Notes: generated by a model from the letters alone, not told the origin. Positions 1-9,322 are shown, numbered from the stretch's first letter. The stretch is DNA of 64,000 bases from Flectonema sp. DT1601 (GCA_964019425.1 OZ025853.1:310001-374000); one strand, 5' to 3'. A program made the numbers and translations.

Positions 1-510
1 CCCTTCAGGTCCAAGACGCTGTCCTCAACACCCAAACGAGAAACTAGAGAATGAAACTCTGTGTGAAATCCCATTTATTTTTTTTTTCTCTTTTTTAATC
101 TGTCGAAATAATACTATTAAGTTGTCAATCTTTTCTTCTTTGCTTCAAAGTGTTTCTTGTTACAAAAGTTGGCTTTTCTTTAATTTACTACCCGCAAACC
201 GTCTCTTCTTTTTCTCTACAGTTCACAAGGGGAGAGAAAACCCTCGGAATCAGCGATCCTTATTATGTATGAATGCGTGCTAAAAATATAAGTCACATCA
301 ACAGTCTTACAGGTCCCACGATTACCCGTCGCCAAGGCGAAGAAAAGAATAAGTAAATTATAGCTCATGAAGGGGGAAAAAAAAAAAGAAAAAAAAGAAA
401 AAAAGAATTGGCTTTATCAACTACTCTTGTACTACAGAAAATAATGATATAACACTGTGATTTTTTGTTTGTGCACGAAAAAAAGAAAAATTTAAAATAA
501 AAAATAAACA
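1..510. other. Left-edge spacer, no gene seen
   Basis: This AT-rich stretch with A and T runs has no convincing reading frame on either strand and no tRNA-like fold. It could be the untranslated flank of a gene outside the window. Confidence 0.6.
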
Positions 511-512
511 TA

Positions 513-696
513 TGAGGACGTGCCAAAAGTAGGGCCTATTTTGTACCACGGGTAACTGCCGGCCTCTAAATCTTGGTCTGAGCACTTTTTTGGCCCACTC
601 TGTATATTAGAAAACTCAATTCCGGGTCTGGGATACAACTTTACTTATCACCAGTTTAAAAATTCTGCAATTTTTAGGGGAAATTGACTGTATTAC
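513..696 (+). repeat. Left terminal inverted repeat
   Basis: Reads almost base for base as the reverse complement of 1741-1924, with scattered substitutions and small indels near the outer tip. The shared inner part includes GGGTCTGGGATACAACTTT and the tract ending in GACTGTATTA. Confidence 0.85.
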
Positions 697-825
697 ACTG
701 TAAGATGTGTGTGCACAGTTGAGACCAATTTGTAAGGTAGTAGTAGGAGAGTGTCACTCGCTTGAATCACAGCTTCACAAATAACAATGATAATTAAGGA
801 TACTCTAGAACGAGAGCCACTGTGA

Positions 826-1224
826 CGGGCATTTCGGCAGCATATCAAATGTCATCCAGACCTCATCGAGAGTGGGCACCGGTGCGTACCCTCACCGAGG
901 TGGCAGGCGTACTCCGCGCTCAGCGACACAACACCTGTATTCCTCTTCTTTGAAGAGCAAGAAGTGAGTGTGCAGAACCTCCGCATCCCAGCCGTAACCA
1001 GCATCCCCACCTACCGAAAGGATACTTCAGGTCAGATATATATCACAGCTTTCTCTGACGAAAACCAGCAATTTGCACTTGATGGAGGTAAGGCTACTTT
1101 GCTACTGAACCACAAGCCCAAAATATCATGGTCACAGATAAGCTTCCCCTTACTAGAGCTGAGAAGAGTTTATTGGATCTACACCTTGACACAACCGCGG
1201 ACAACAACAAGTCTGAAGAGATAG
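826..1224 (+). CDS. Open frame inside the inverted-repeat element, unknown product
   Basis: This frame is open from just after a TGA at 823 to 1224, about 130 codons, with no ATG near its beginning. Its base composition is visibly richer in C and G than the surrounding spacer, as expected for coding sequence. I recognise no domain. It overlaps the zinc-knuckle frame (1128-1469) in a different phase, so the two could be exons of one spliced gene or remnants of a longer element protein. Position between the two inverted repeats makes it part of the element and not a host gene. Confidence 0.3.
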   Translation, partial: RAFRQHIKCHPDLIESGHRCVPSPRWQAYSALSDTTPVFLFFEEQEVSVQNLRIPAVTSIPTYRKDTSGQIYITAFSDENQQFALDGGKATLLLNHKPKISWSQISFPLLELRRVYWIYTLTQPRTTTSLKR

Positions 1225-1469
1225 AGCACAGCCAGCATATCGATTCCCTGAAGAATAAACGAGCAAGAAAAGAAGCCCTCTTTGAAAGGTTAGACAGGGA
1301 GCCCACAATCCAACAACGAGCCTGCAAACGGAAAAGTGCCCCCGAGAAGCCTGTTAGAAAGAAGCGCCAATGCAGCCAGTGCAGCTCTCTTACTCATGAT
1401 CTCCGAAATTGTCCAGATCGTCGTTCTGAATCCGAAAGCTCTGATTCAAGTAGCAGTGTAACCCCTTAA
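1128..1469 (+). CDS. CCHC zinc-knuckle protein of the inverted-repeat element
   Basis: A 113-residue frame rich in Lys, Arg and Glu. Residues 82-95 form a clear CCHC zinc knuckle (C-x2-C-x4-H-x4-C, Cys82, Cys85, His90, Cys95), preceded by a basic stretch (RKKRQ) and followed by an acidic Ser-rich tail (ESESSDSSSS). Such knuckles bind single-stranded nucleic acid and occur in many mobile-element proteins. The frame sits wholly inside the TIR element, so a role in that element is the simplest reading. No transposase catalytic motif is present. The ATG at 1128 is the first in frame, but an upstream exon (826-1224 region) is possible. Confidence 0.45.
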   Translation: MVTDKLPLTRAEKSLLDLHLDTTADNNKSEEIEHSQHIDSLKNKRARKEALFERLDREPTIQQRACKRKSAPEKPVRKKRQCSQCSSLTHDLRNCPDRRSESESSDSSSSVTP

Positions 1470-1740
1470 AAAACGTAAGTGTGTACAACATTATTAGTAA
1501 GTTAGTGTAGGTGCAGAATGCACACGAATGATCAATATCAGTCCATCAGTCCTCTTAGCTTCGCTGCTTGTGCCAAAACTTACGTATTAATTTTGGCATG
1601 CAGTTTCTAAATTCACCGGATGGGGATGGGTCTGCTTGCCCAGGATATGGAGTCCGACAGCCACGGAGAACAATGCATCTAATTGCAGAGGTCTGATATG
1701 TGAAGTAAACCTGCCCCCTGTGTGTGTACTGCATAACACA

Positions 1741-1924
1741 GTAATACAGTCAATTTCCCCTAAAAATTGCAGAATTTTTGAACTGGTGACAAGCAAAGTT
1801 GTATCCCAGACCCGGAATTGAGTTTTCTAATATACAGAGTGGCCAAAAAAGTGCTCAGACCAAGATTTAGAGGCCGGCAGTTACCCGTGGTACAAAATGG
1901 TACCCTACTTTTGGCATCCTCTCA
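1741..1924 (-). repeat. Right terminal inverted repeat
   Basis: Inverted partner of 513-696. Its outer tip reads CTACTTTTGGCATCCTCTCA and is followed by TATA, which is consistent with a TA target-site duplication. Confidence 0.85.
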
Positions 1925-1933
1925 TATAAACAA

Positions 1934-2036
1934 TCCCTGGTAGTACAGCGGTCAGTACATCATTCTTTCGACGTTGGGGAAACCCCGATGGTTATCAATC
2001 TTAATGAAGACTCAGGTTCGAATCCTGGCTAGGGAG
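1934..2036 (+). tRNA. tRNA-Glu (anticodon UUC) with a 31-nt intron, copy 1
   Basis: A full cloverleaf can be drawn. Acceptor stem: TCCCTGG with CTAGGGA, one G-U pair. D arm: GTAC, loop AGCGGTCA with the GG pair, GTAC. Anticodon stem: TCATT (1960-1964) with AATGA (2003-2007), perfect. T arm: TCAGG, loop TTCGAAT, CCTGG. U8, A14, A21, the G15-C48 pair, TTC at 54-56 and A58 are all present. The anticodon loop begins C-T-TTC-G, so the anticodon is UUC, read as glutamate. About 31 extra nucleotides (1971-2001) sit at the canonical 37/38 intron site. The internal B box GGTTCGAATCC is perfect. A 7-T run follows directly. This copy has the intact anticodon stem of the pair. Confidence 0.88.
1971..2001 (+). 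other. tRNA intron (copy 1)
   Basis: 31 nt inserted between positions 37 and 38 of the tRNA. It carries a small GGGG-AAA-CCCC-type hairpin, which may present the bulge-helix-bulge needed by the splicing endonuclease. The exact ends are inferred from the cloverleaf. Confidence 0.75.
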
Positions 2037-2037
2037 A

Positions 2038-2044
2038 TTTTTTT
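2038..2044 (+). terminator. RNA polymerase III terminator
   Basis: Seven T residues starting two bases after the discriminator base of the tRNA, the usual Pol III stop. Confidence 0.85.
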
Positions 2045-2169
2045 GATTGTCCTCCTGTTGAAAAATAGGCGATTCATGTTTGAAATTGGAATCTTAGAAA
2101 AAACTCGGATGAAAACTTGGTTTGCTCAGAGAATGATCACAACCAAAACCAAAGATATTAAATCTGCGT

Positions 2170-2418
2170 CTGCTTGCATCCTTACATTGGAGCAAACAAG
2201 CCGGATCCTTCTCTCTGATCTCCTTCTTCTCCTTTTTACTCCTCATGAAATATACTCTTGAGGGCAGAGTCTTCGGACTAAAGCGGTCTTTGACCGCTGC
2301 TCTGGACAGCCCGTCTCTTTGTTTCCCCAACGATGGTAGGAATGGTATCTGGAATGTGCTTCGTGAAAAAAAAAAAAGAAAAAAAAAAAAAAAAATATAT
2401 ATAAAAAAAAACGCTTAT
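2170..2418. other. Spacer between the two tRNA copies
   Basis: No gene seen. It ends in a purine tract of A runs and interspersed G (about 2366-2410). Confidence 0.6.
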
Positions 2419-2422
2419 ACAA

Positions 2423-2526
2423 TCCCTGGTAGTACAGCGGTCAGTACATCATCCTTTCGAAGTTGGGGGAAACCCCGATGGTTATCAATCTTAATGAAGA
2501 CTCAGGTTCGAATCCTGGCCAGGGAG
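2423..2526 (+). tRNA. tRNA-Glu (anticodon UUC) with a 32-nt intron, copy 2
   Basis: Same cloverleaf as the copy at 1934. The acceptor stem is fully paired here (TCCCTGG with CCAGGGA), but the anticodon stem TCATC/AATGA has one C-A mismatch at position 31-39. The anticodon again reads TTC, and the intron would be 2460-2491. The T arm and B box are intact and a 6-T run follows. It is probably a functional or recently functional duplicate. Confidence 0.82.
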
Positions 2527-2527
2527 A

Positions 2528-2533
2528 TTTTTT
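2528..2533 (+). terminator. RNA polymerase III terminator
   Basis: Six T residues just past the discriminator base of the second tRNA copy. Confidence 0.8.
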
Positions 2534-2658
2534 CGATTGTCCTCCTGTTGAAAAATAGGCGATTCATGTTTGAAATTGGAATCTTAGAAAAACTCGGATG
2601 AAAACTTGGTTTGCTCAGAGAATGATCACAACCAAAACCAAAGATGTTAAATCTGCGT

Positions 2659-3924
2659 TTAATCACTTTCCTTAACTCTTTTTATAGAGTTTTCACTTTC
2701 ATTTTCTTGACGAGATTGCTTTTTCCGTTCATTCAAGGGAATTCTTGACTGCTTTGGTCTGTATCTCTGCATTTTAGGCTTTTCACTCATCCAGGAAGTT
2801 TCTTGAGACGATGATATTTTTTCTGCCAGAGAACAGTCGAATGCTGCAACTGCATCCTTAGATTTGGCAGCACAGACGAGGTAGCAAAGTTGTGTGTTGC
2901 GATTACCGCCAAAGTTGAATTTAAAACTGCGGATTTCAGTGAATCCGTTACCTGTCAAAGATGTGATAAGCAATTCGTGACATTCTTCAGAAGTAAGAAG
3001 AACCGCACGACCAGTTGGGGAGAGCAGTCGGGAAACTTGAGAAGCGATAGCCGGGTACAGTGTTTTATTACCTTCGTAGTCTCCATGCTTCCTACCAAAA
3101 GGTAAGTCAGAAAGGATTACATCAACTATGTTGTCTCTAAATGGAGCATAAATAAAATTTGTCTGCATCAGTGAAATGTTTGATTTCACGGCTGAGATGT
3201 TTCTGACAGCATCACTTAATTCATCGCTGTTAAGTTCACATCCGATAAAGTTTGCTGGTTGTGACCAAACTTCGGTTTCAAGTAAGAGTCCTGCTTTTCC
3301 CACGCAAGGATCAAGTACGAATTCTCCTTCAGTTATATTAGCAGTTAAAGCTAACCCCCAACTGATCGCATGATGTAATCCCTTTGTCGGAAGGTTAATT
3401 GGAGGTGGACACTTACTCAGAATTGGTATAGAAACATGAAAAGTATTTCTCTTTATTAAAATATAAATCATAACATCAGGAACTCCCTGAGTTGACGACA
3501 GCAGTGGTATGTTCGATTTCACAATCCCTTCCCTCGCACTATTTTGAATTTCTATTTTACGCAAGTCTGCGTCGCTTTTTATAGTTCTCCTACTGTCTAA
3601 CGTCCAGTGTAGTGGTTTGTTTGTTTTTAACACGTGTTCCTGAATGAATTCAAGTTTTGAAATCCAGTCTATTTCAGCTATTTTTATTTTCACTTCATCC
3701 AATGTGATTGCTTCAAAACCACCAACTTCCAACAGAACTCTCTCGACATGTTGCATTTGAGTTAGTTTTCTTATTTCATCTTGTCCTCCGGTAACGATCA
3801 CCCGCTGTTCTTGTTTTTGAATTTCGATATTGTCAGAAGATATTCGGTCTGATCCACGTTCAGTTAGTTGAGATAATACTTTTGTTAAGACACCCTTTGA
3901 ATTTGTTGTTAAGATGAATTTCAT
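2659..3924 (-). CDS. THUMPD3: THUMP-domain tRNA guanine-N2 methyltransferase, THUMPD3-like
   Basis: 421 residues, single exon. Residues about 40-170 fit a THUMP RNA-binding region. Residues about 180-350 are a Rossmann methyltransferase with SAM motif I VLDPCVGKAG (203-212) and the catalytic-loop motif SDLPFGRK (272-279). The stretch LYPAIASQVSRLL followed by TGRAVLLT is characteristic of THUMPD3 and distinguishes it from THUMPD2. The family, with partner TRMT112, makes N2-methylguanosine at position 6/7 of tRNAs. Motif I is divergent: the usual D-P-M-C-G-x-G is here D-P-C-V-G-K-A. The C-terminus (about 380-421) is a basic, probably disordered tail (KQSRIPLNERKKQSR). The ORF starts at the first ATG. 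The gene lies beside two tRNA genes, probably by chance. Confident in family, less in subfamily. Confidence 0.85.
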   Translation of the reverse strand: MKFILTTNSKGVLTKVLSQLTERGSDRISSDNIEIQKQEQRVIVTGGQDEIRKLTQMQHVERVLLEVGGFEAITLDEVKIKIAEIDWISKLEFIQEHVLKTNKPLHWTLDSRRTIKSDADLRKIEIQNSAREGIVKSNIPLLSSTQGVPDVMIYILIKRNTFHVSIPILSKCPPPINLPTKGLHHAISWGLALTANITEGEFVLDPCVGKAGLLLETEVWSQPANFIGCELNSDELSDAVRNISAVKSNISLMQTNFIYAPFRDNIVDVILSDLPFGRKHGDYEGNKTLYPAIASQVSRLLSPTGRAVLLTSEECHELLITSLTGNGFTEIRSFKFNFGGNRNTQLCYLVCAAKSKDAVAAFDCSLAEKISSSQETSWMSEKPKMQRYRPKQSRIPLNERKKQSRQENESENSIKRVKESD

Positions 3925-4522
3925 TAGTTTTTAGGGTGCCTTTATAATGATAAAAAGTAAGAAATATTTCCACAAAATATAAAACTGATGCTACCAACAT
4001 GTACGTTTTGTCCTTAATGCACCTTTTGAGTTTTTGCTGCTGAACATGCTGTCCTTATACTTTGTGTGTGTAAGCTGTCAGTAATGAAAAAGTGATATCA
4101 TCGTCCGACATGAGCCAACAGACCTAACAAACTGATGAATGACAAAAGTAAGCATTGAATAACCGAAAGACAGACTGATTTTTAAGAAAAAGAAAACTTG
4201 GTTGTTTACAGAAAAAGAAAAAAATAGATTATGCAACACGGGAATAAGAAAAGAAGAAAACGCGACTTGGGGGACGCAAGTCTAAGCAAACTCACGAAAC
4301 AGCCGACTATGCTTTTTTTTTTTTTTTTTTTTTAAAAGTCAGGCTTTTTTTTTTATTACTGAAAGAAACTGGATCCTTATTATGTCGCCTAAAGTAGGCA
4401 ATGTGTATGTTATGATCTGTTGTTGTTGTACATGCTGTCAGAAGGTAAGGTGGATAGTCTGACTGTATTACCCTCCTGACTACAGCAATATGAGCTGTCC
4501 AATAACATAAGAGTAAACTGAT
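3925..4522. other. Spacer with long T run
   Basis: No gene seen. It includes a T run at about 4313-4333 and a short GCCTA-AAG-TAGGC hairpin near 4386. Confidence 0.6.
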
Positions 4523-5308
4523 CTAGTGGTCGCTACCTGCTGAAGATTCAGCATCCTTTGGGAAGTCTTCATCATCTCCGTCAGGAAGTCTTTCACCTGA
4601 TCCAGAACAACAAGCAATGATTGCCATGATTAAAGTCAAGCCTCCAATAACACCTATTATTATAACGCAAATATCACCTCCACTTAGTCCGTCGTCACTC
4701 TGAACTATTGGAACTTCTACACACGTTGCGTTAATAAGATTATGTGTCGCACCACACGCCATCGTATGACAAGTCTCACGAACTTTAAATGCTCTCGTGA
4801 TGGGTGTGATTACACATGATGAAGTACCAGTGCGAGTGGTGACTGATTTCGGGTCTTTTAGAATAGTATGAAATGCTTTTCCAGTTATCTTAGTCGTAAA
4901 GGAAGACAGTGTTGGTCCTGCAGAGTATGCACGACTGTTGTGAATATAGGCACCGATCCAGACTTCTGTTCCGGTGCATTCAACTTCAATTCTTTCTACA
5001 GCGGTAGCGTCAGTTTCGGATTTTAATACTTCCGTCAAATCGGATTTGAGGGTTGAAATACCATTTACGATTGTACACGGTTCGGTTGAATCAAATACAA
5101 TTTCCACGGTCGCATTTATCTTGGGCAACGTTGATATTTGTAAGCATATTCCAGTTGTAGCTAAAGTGATGTAGCCTTCTGTATTACACGAACACACTCC
5201 ATTAGTACAGGTTGACCCTCCAGGTAGGCAATCGCTATTAATCGAACACCACTTAGTCACATCACCCAACACTACTGTGAATAGTAGTAGAAAAGATAGA
5301 GTTTTCAT
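4523..5308 (-). CDS. Small type I membrane protein with cysteine-rich N-terminus
   Basis: 261 residues, single exon. Residues 1-15 (MKTLSFLLLFTVVLG) are a clear signal peptide. Cysteines at 21, 27, 34, 39 and 41 form an EGF-like or Cys-knot cluster with the spacing C-x6-C-x6-C-x4-C-x-C. An extracellular domain of about 150 residues with a few further cysteines follows; I do not recognise it, but its alternating pattern suggests beta-sandwich. A single transmembrane helix lies at about 213-234 (ICVIIIGVIGGLTLIMAIIA), followed by Cys-Cys, a possible palmitoylation site. The tail of about 27 residues is acidic. Predicted topology: outside N-terminus, short cytoplasmic tail. Function unknown; a surface receptor or adhesion protein is plausible. 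Confidence 0.75.
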   Translation of the reverse strand: MKTLSFLLLFTVVLGDVTKWCSINSDCLPGGSTCTNGVCSCNTEGYITLATTGICLQISTLPKINATVEIVFDSTEPCTIVNGISTLKSDLTEVLKSETDATAVERIEVECTGTEVWIGAYIHNSRAYSAGPTLSSFTTKITGKAFHTILKDPKSVTTRTGTSSCVITPITRAFKVRETCHTMACGATHNLINATCVEVPIVQSDDGLSGGDICVIIIGVIGGLTLIMAIIACCSGSGERLPDGDDEDFPKDAESSAGSDH

Positions 5309-5673
5309 ATTTTTTTCTTTTTCTTTTTTGTTGATGCTGTATCTGATTTGAAGAGAATTAAATAGGACTACTCTTTTTGATCATCTTCGAGAGAATTTTC
5401 ACACCTACAGAATGAGAAGATTTATTATCGAAAAACCACAAATATCAAACGAGGCCAACATAACAAACCAAACACGAATGAAAGATAAGAAAAACTGTAA
5501 TTTATTAACAAAACCTTCGGAAGGGGGGCCGTTGTGAAACGCCACTACTTTCTAAAGGATATAATTATTATAAAGTCTAGTGAAAACACCCGAGATAAGG
5601 GACCAGTTGGCTTAAGCATCTTTCTCAAGAAGCTAAAGTTGGTTAACAACACAAAAAAGGTAGCTAATTGCGA
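5309..5673. other. Spacer
   Basis: AT-rich, nothing recognised; presumably holds the promoter of the membrane-protein gene (4523-5308) and the 3' flank of the next gene. Confidence 0.6.
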
Positions 5674-6513
5674 CTATCCTTTCTTCTTGCCAACAGTCTT
5701 TTGACCCTTTGCTGCATTGGCTTGTTGAGTTTCTAATTCAGTGATACGATCTTCTAAAGAATCTAACTTACTGTGAGTGAGTCGACTGACTTCTGATGTG
5801 ATCGCAGAGACTTGAGCCTTTAATCCTTTTGGTTTTGGTTGAGAATCTGTAGTATTATCTGTTTGATGTGGTGATTCTACCTGACTCATAACGTCATCAG
5901 CAGGAAGTGGGTTCTCAACTGGAGTCGGATCGTTAGTTTCAGTCATTTCATTATTAGAAATCGGATTTGATGATGTGCTTTCAGAAACTGCTTCACACAA
6001 TGGACGAAATTGTTTTGGCATTTGTGGTAACACAACTTGCATTGGCTTTGTTGTAATTGTTAGAAGTGAAGGTTTGCAAAACACACACAAATACATTTTA
6101 TAATGCCTAAAATACGTATCCAACACAAATTCATGTATTGCTGACAAATCAATAGGGTCAAAGATTCTGACTGTTTTGGGGGGACGATGAACGCTGTGAG
6201 CAACAAGTTTTTTTTCCAACAATCTTAACGACTCCTTCAGCTGTAGTCCTTGTGACATTGATTCAACGTGAGTGTCTAATAGGATAGAAATAAACCCAGA
6301 TAGCTTCGTGTTTTCTTCAAATTGCTCTGCCGCAAAGGCAGTTGCATGAAATAGCAAATCACTTATAATATTTTTCTCATCTTCACTACCCAGCTTTGAT
6401 AATTCCTCATCGAAGATTTGTTGTAATTCTTGTCTCACTTCAGTACCTGTAGAACCTCTCAAAGTATCGCAATTGGATTCTTTTATCTTCGCAAAAACTC
6501 TCGATGAGGCCAT
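5674..6513 (-). CDS. CFAP119: CFAP119 (CCDC189)-like cilia/flagella-associated protein
   Basis: 279 residues, single exon. Residues about 40-150 are mostly helical and contain HSVHRPPKTVRIF (106-118) followed by LDTYFRHYKMYLCVF (131-145). From memory, a motif of the form HSV-x-RPP...TYFRH(F/Y)K(L/M)Y is characteristic of CFAP119/CCDC189, an axonemal protein linked to radial spokes and calcium-dependent flagellar control. The middle (about 165-240) is Ser/Thr/Pro/Glu-rich and probably disordered. Residues about 240-270 form a short coiled coil (LDSLEDRITELETQQAN), ending in a basic GKKKG tail. The nearby BILBO1-like and TSNAXIP1-like genes also look flagellar. The assignment rests on remembered motif similarity and needs a profile search. 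Confidence 0.6.
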   Translation of the reverse strand: MASSRVFAKIKESNCDTLRGSTGTEVRQELQQIFDEELSKLGSEDEKNIISDLLFHATAFAAEQFEENTKLSGFISILLDTHVESMSQGLQLKESLRLLEKKLVAHSVHRPPKTVRIFDPIDLSAIHEFVLDTYFRHYKMYLCVFCKPSLLTITTKPMQVVLPQMPKQFRPLCEAVSESTSSNPISNNEMTETNDPTPVENPLPADDVMSQVESPHQTDNTTDSQPKPKGLKAQVSAITSEVSRLTHSKLDSLEDRITELETQQANAAKGQKTVGKKKG

Positions 6514-7085
6514 GTTGTACTTTTAACAACCCTGAGAATGTTTTAATTTAATTTTTTTTAGAAATTCACATAAAAAAGATCAACACAGTGACAATAATCA
6601 TCTATAGGGGAAAAGGGAGCTGAAAACATACAACAAAGTTAAACAGGAGGGAGAGGTGAAGGGGGTACGTGAAAGTGGAGGGTGTTTGTTCAAGACTACT
6701 ACGTTCTCAAATTACTTCATTTTTTTTTTTTTTTTCCATGGAATCCTCCGAATAACAAGCAATATGTTGCAATGGAGATTTTTTCTTAAGTTTTATCTTA
6801 CTCTATGGAGGAGGGATTTCTCCCAAAGCAACCGCAAAAAAACAAATTCCCACGTTTGCCAAGCTCCTTTCTCAGAAATATAATCAAACCCGAGGCTTGC
6901 AATCGCACACGATGAGCAAAACAAGTTGTTGGGGCGGTACAAAGCACAAGTCAGATACTGTAGACCAGAAAAGGTCCACAAGAGTGAAAAAAAAGAAACT
7001 TTTTTCGATAACGGGAAGAATCTAACATAATAATACAATGCTACAGGAAGAACTAAATACTAAAGTCTACCACTTGGTACAGAGA
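6514..7085. other. Spacer
   Basis: No gene seen; contains a T run near 6720. Short frames here look random. Confidence 0.6.
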
Positions 7086-9025
7086 CTACGCACCAGGAGC
7101 TGGAGATACTAAATTAGGATACCATCTCTTTGAAGGAGGAATAGATGACGATGCTGTTAAAGATCTCGCAGGATACACTGACGACACTGATGCCGAGGGT
7201 GATCTGATCTCTGATGCGTATGCTGGAGTAGGTGGAGGAAGTGGTGTCATTCTCGTCTCACCAGGAACCATTGGGGGAGGAGCAACAGGTAAAGGAATAT
7301 GACTACCTCCTGGTGACAATATCTGTGCTACTCCAGACTGAGATACTGACTGAACAGGTATTTGATAACTTTGAGGAGGAGGTTGAGAAGCAACCGGCAC
7401 TGCAGGTGGAGGAAGCTCAGCAGGTACAGCCAACTGCTGTGGAGGTGGAAGTTGTGGAAGAGGTTCACTTCTTACATAAGGCTGAGGTTGATTATAAGCA
7501 CTACTTACTGGACCAGTAACTCCACCAACTGACTGCGCACTAGTTTGAAGAACTGACTGAGATACCAACGATGGGCTTTGTCTCGGTGGACTCTGAGGCT
7601 GCGGACTTGCTGCTCTACTTCCTCCAGGCATGCTCTGCATCAGTCTTGCTTCTATCTCTGCGTAGCTCTCAGTCTGCTGCAGTGATGGTGATGCTGCTCG
7701 CTCCTGCTGAGCCTGTGCCAATAACTGTCGCTGCTGTAGAATTAATTGATTTTTGTAAGTCTCGTAGGCCTCCAACTGTTGCTCAGCTGACATCATTGGA
7801 CTCTGCGAAGGTTGAAAACTAACACCTCCAACACTCGGTGATGCGCGTGTTGCTCGGATTGGACTCACTTGTCTACTTGTTGGAGTTTGGGTGCGGCTGT
7901 GATTTTATATTAATTGTGTACTGAAATAGTTTATCTACCAAGTGTAATAAAGACATACCTTATACCTCCTCTAGGTACAGCTGAATAGTTTGCGGACATT
8001 GATGACGACCGTTGTTTTGACTGCGGGTTGGATGCTTTTCGTTTAACAGGAGTTGCTGTAGTTGAAGCAGACCTTGCTGTTGAGTTTTCTACACGCTTAC
8101 CAGTTGGCCTCCAACGAGACGTACTGCTTGAGCTCCTTCGCTGGACTGGTGTTGCTGCTTTGCTGCTGCTTCTGTTGTGTTCAGCAGCCATTGATCTTTT
8201 CCCTCCCATTCCAGAGCTTGACTTCCCTCGGTACAGTCGTTCTGATGCATGTTGTTGGGCACGTGCAACAGCGTCTTTGTGGGTTTTTTGGAGAATCTCG
8301 AGTCGCTTTTTCTGACCGTCAACAACTTCTCTCATTAACTCTGGTGGAGTACCCTGTCTACACAACGCTGATATGATGTTGGGGTGCTCAGCAGAAAATC
8401 TTAACCAATCATCTAGTGTCACAGACCTGGTGTCAATATCAGAATGAGAAGCGGGTGGGTATCCGAATAGTGATGCAACAGTAGTGAGGGATAGCTCAAC
8501 ACCAAGTCTTTGAAGTGAAAGTCGTATCTCCGATATGGTTACATGTCCTGGAGTAGAAGCATTAAATCCTTGATAAACTGCACTTATCTCTTCAATAGTA
8601 GGAGGTACTCTCCGAATGTTATCAACTAACCAATCTGGTTGTTGGACACCTCGTCTTGGTGAAGTTGATCTACTCCGAGCTCTACATTTCATTGTCGATT
8701 GTTTAGCGACAGGAATGAGTTCTTGACTGTCACTGTGATCTGATGATTTTGGTTGAAATGCAAAAACTTGACAGCCTTCAGTCAATTGACGAACACTTAA
8801 CACATCTAACCAACCTTCATCAGCGCTGTATAATTGCATGTATTGCATCTCAAAAGGTTTATAAGGAACACTCAATGGTCTTCTTGCCTTAGCCTCTTCA
8901 TCATACATAAATTCTATCTGCCTGACAACCTCTGCAAGAGTACTTCCAGCTTGAAACTCTATCAGAATATTTTCTTTTCTGCCGTACAAGTCGGCAGCCA
9001 CCTGGATTGTTACCCCTCCTTCCAT
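7086..9025 (-). CDS. BILBO1-like protein: ubiquitin-like N-terminal domain plus degenerate EF-hands
   Basis: Two exons, 9025-7959 and 7896-7086, joined across a 62-nt intron (GTATGT...CACAG) that keeps the frame; 625 residues. Residues 5-95 (VTIQVAADLYG...LTEGCQVFAFQP) match in pattern the N-terminal domain of trypanosome BILBO1, which has QVAADIF, RRP, a W-x-D-L loop and Q-L-T-x-x-C-Q-L-Y-V-F-Q-P at corresponding places. That domain has a ubiquitin-like fold and BILBO1 builds the flagellar pocket collar. Residues about 142-220 look like an EF-hand pair without good calcium ligands. Residues about 225-355 are Ser/Arg-rich and basic. Exon 2 is Pro/Gln-rich with one helical segment (about 385-410) and ends in RWYPNLVSP. 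A long coiled coil like that of BILBO1 is absent. A basal-body or flagellar-base role is an inference. Confidence 0.6.
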
Positions 9026-9322
9026 ATTTTGAGGTGGATAGGTGTTGGTTGGCTTCCTGTTTTTTTAAAAAGAACGGTTAAAATACCTCTAATACAGAAC
9101 TCAAACAATGTCTGCCGCATCTAACGTCATCGACTCAATTTCAGGCATTCTCACTCATATAAGTCGGTTTCTGTTTCAGAGAAAAAAAAAAGAAGTTATT
9201 TTTTTCAAAATAAAAGAAATAACATAGAAAACCTTGTTCAACATGTAAATGTAAACAAAATTGACAAAAAAAAAAAAAAAAAACAGAACTCACCTGCTAT
9301 CTAAGTGTGTAAATGATATTCA
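9026..9322. other. Spacer
   Basis: AT-rich with an 18-A run (about 9266-9283). It probably holds the promoter of the BILBO1-like gene. Confidence 0.55.

Larger units (their letters stand above)
513..1924. mobile_element. DNA element with 184-bp terminal inverted repeats and TA target duplication
   Basis: The two ends are near-identical inverted repeats (513-696 and 1741-1924); both begin with TGAG followed by a variant of GGACGTGCCAAAAGTAGGG. The dinucleotide TA flanks both sides (511-512 and 1925-1926). A TA duplication and a 1.4-kb length are typical of the Tc1/mariner (IS630) superfamily, but the interior shows no recognisable DDE/D transposase. It holds instead two short open frames, one with a CCHC zinc knuckle. 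The element is therefore probably non-autonomous or of an unrecognised family. The high identity of the two ends suggests a fairly recent insertion. Confidence 0.75.
1930..2169 (+). repeat. 240-bp duplicated segment, copy 1
   Basis: Near-identical to 2419-2658. It contains a complete tRNA-Glu gene, its T-run terminator and about 125 bp of 3' flank. It begins six bases to the right of the TIR element. Confidence 0.9.
2419..2658 (+). repeat. 240-bp duplicated segment, copy 2
   Basis: Second copy of 1930-2169. Its right end falls exactly one base before the stop codon of the neighbouring minus-strand gene (TAA at 2659-2661), so the duplication supplies that gene's 3' untranslated flank. Confidence 0.9.
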
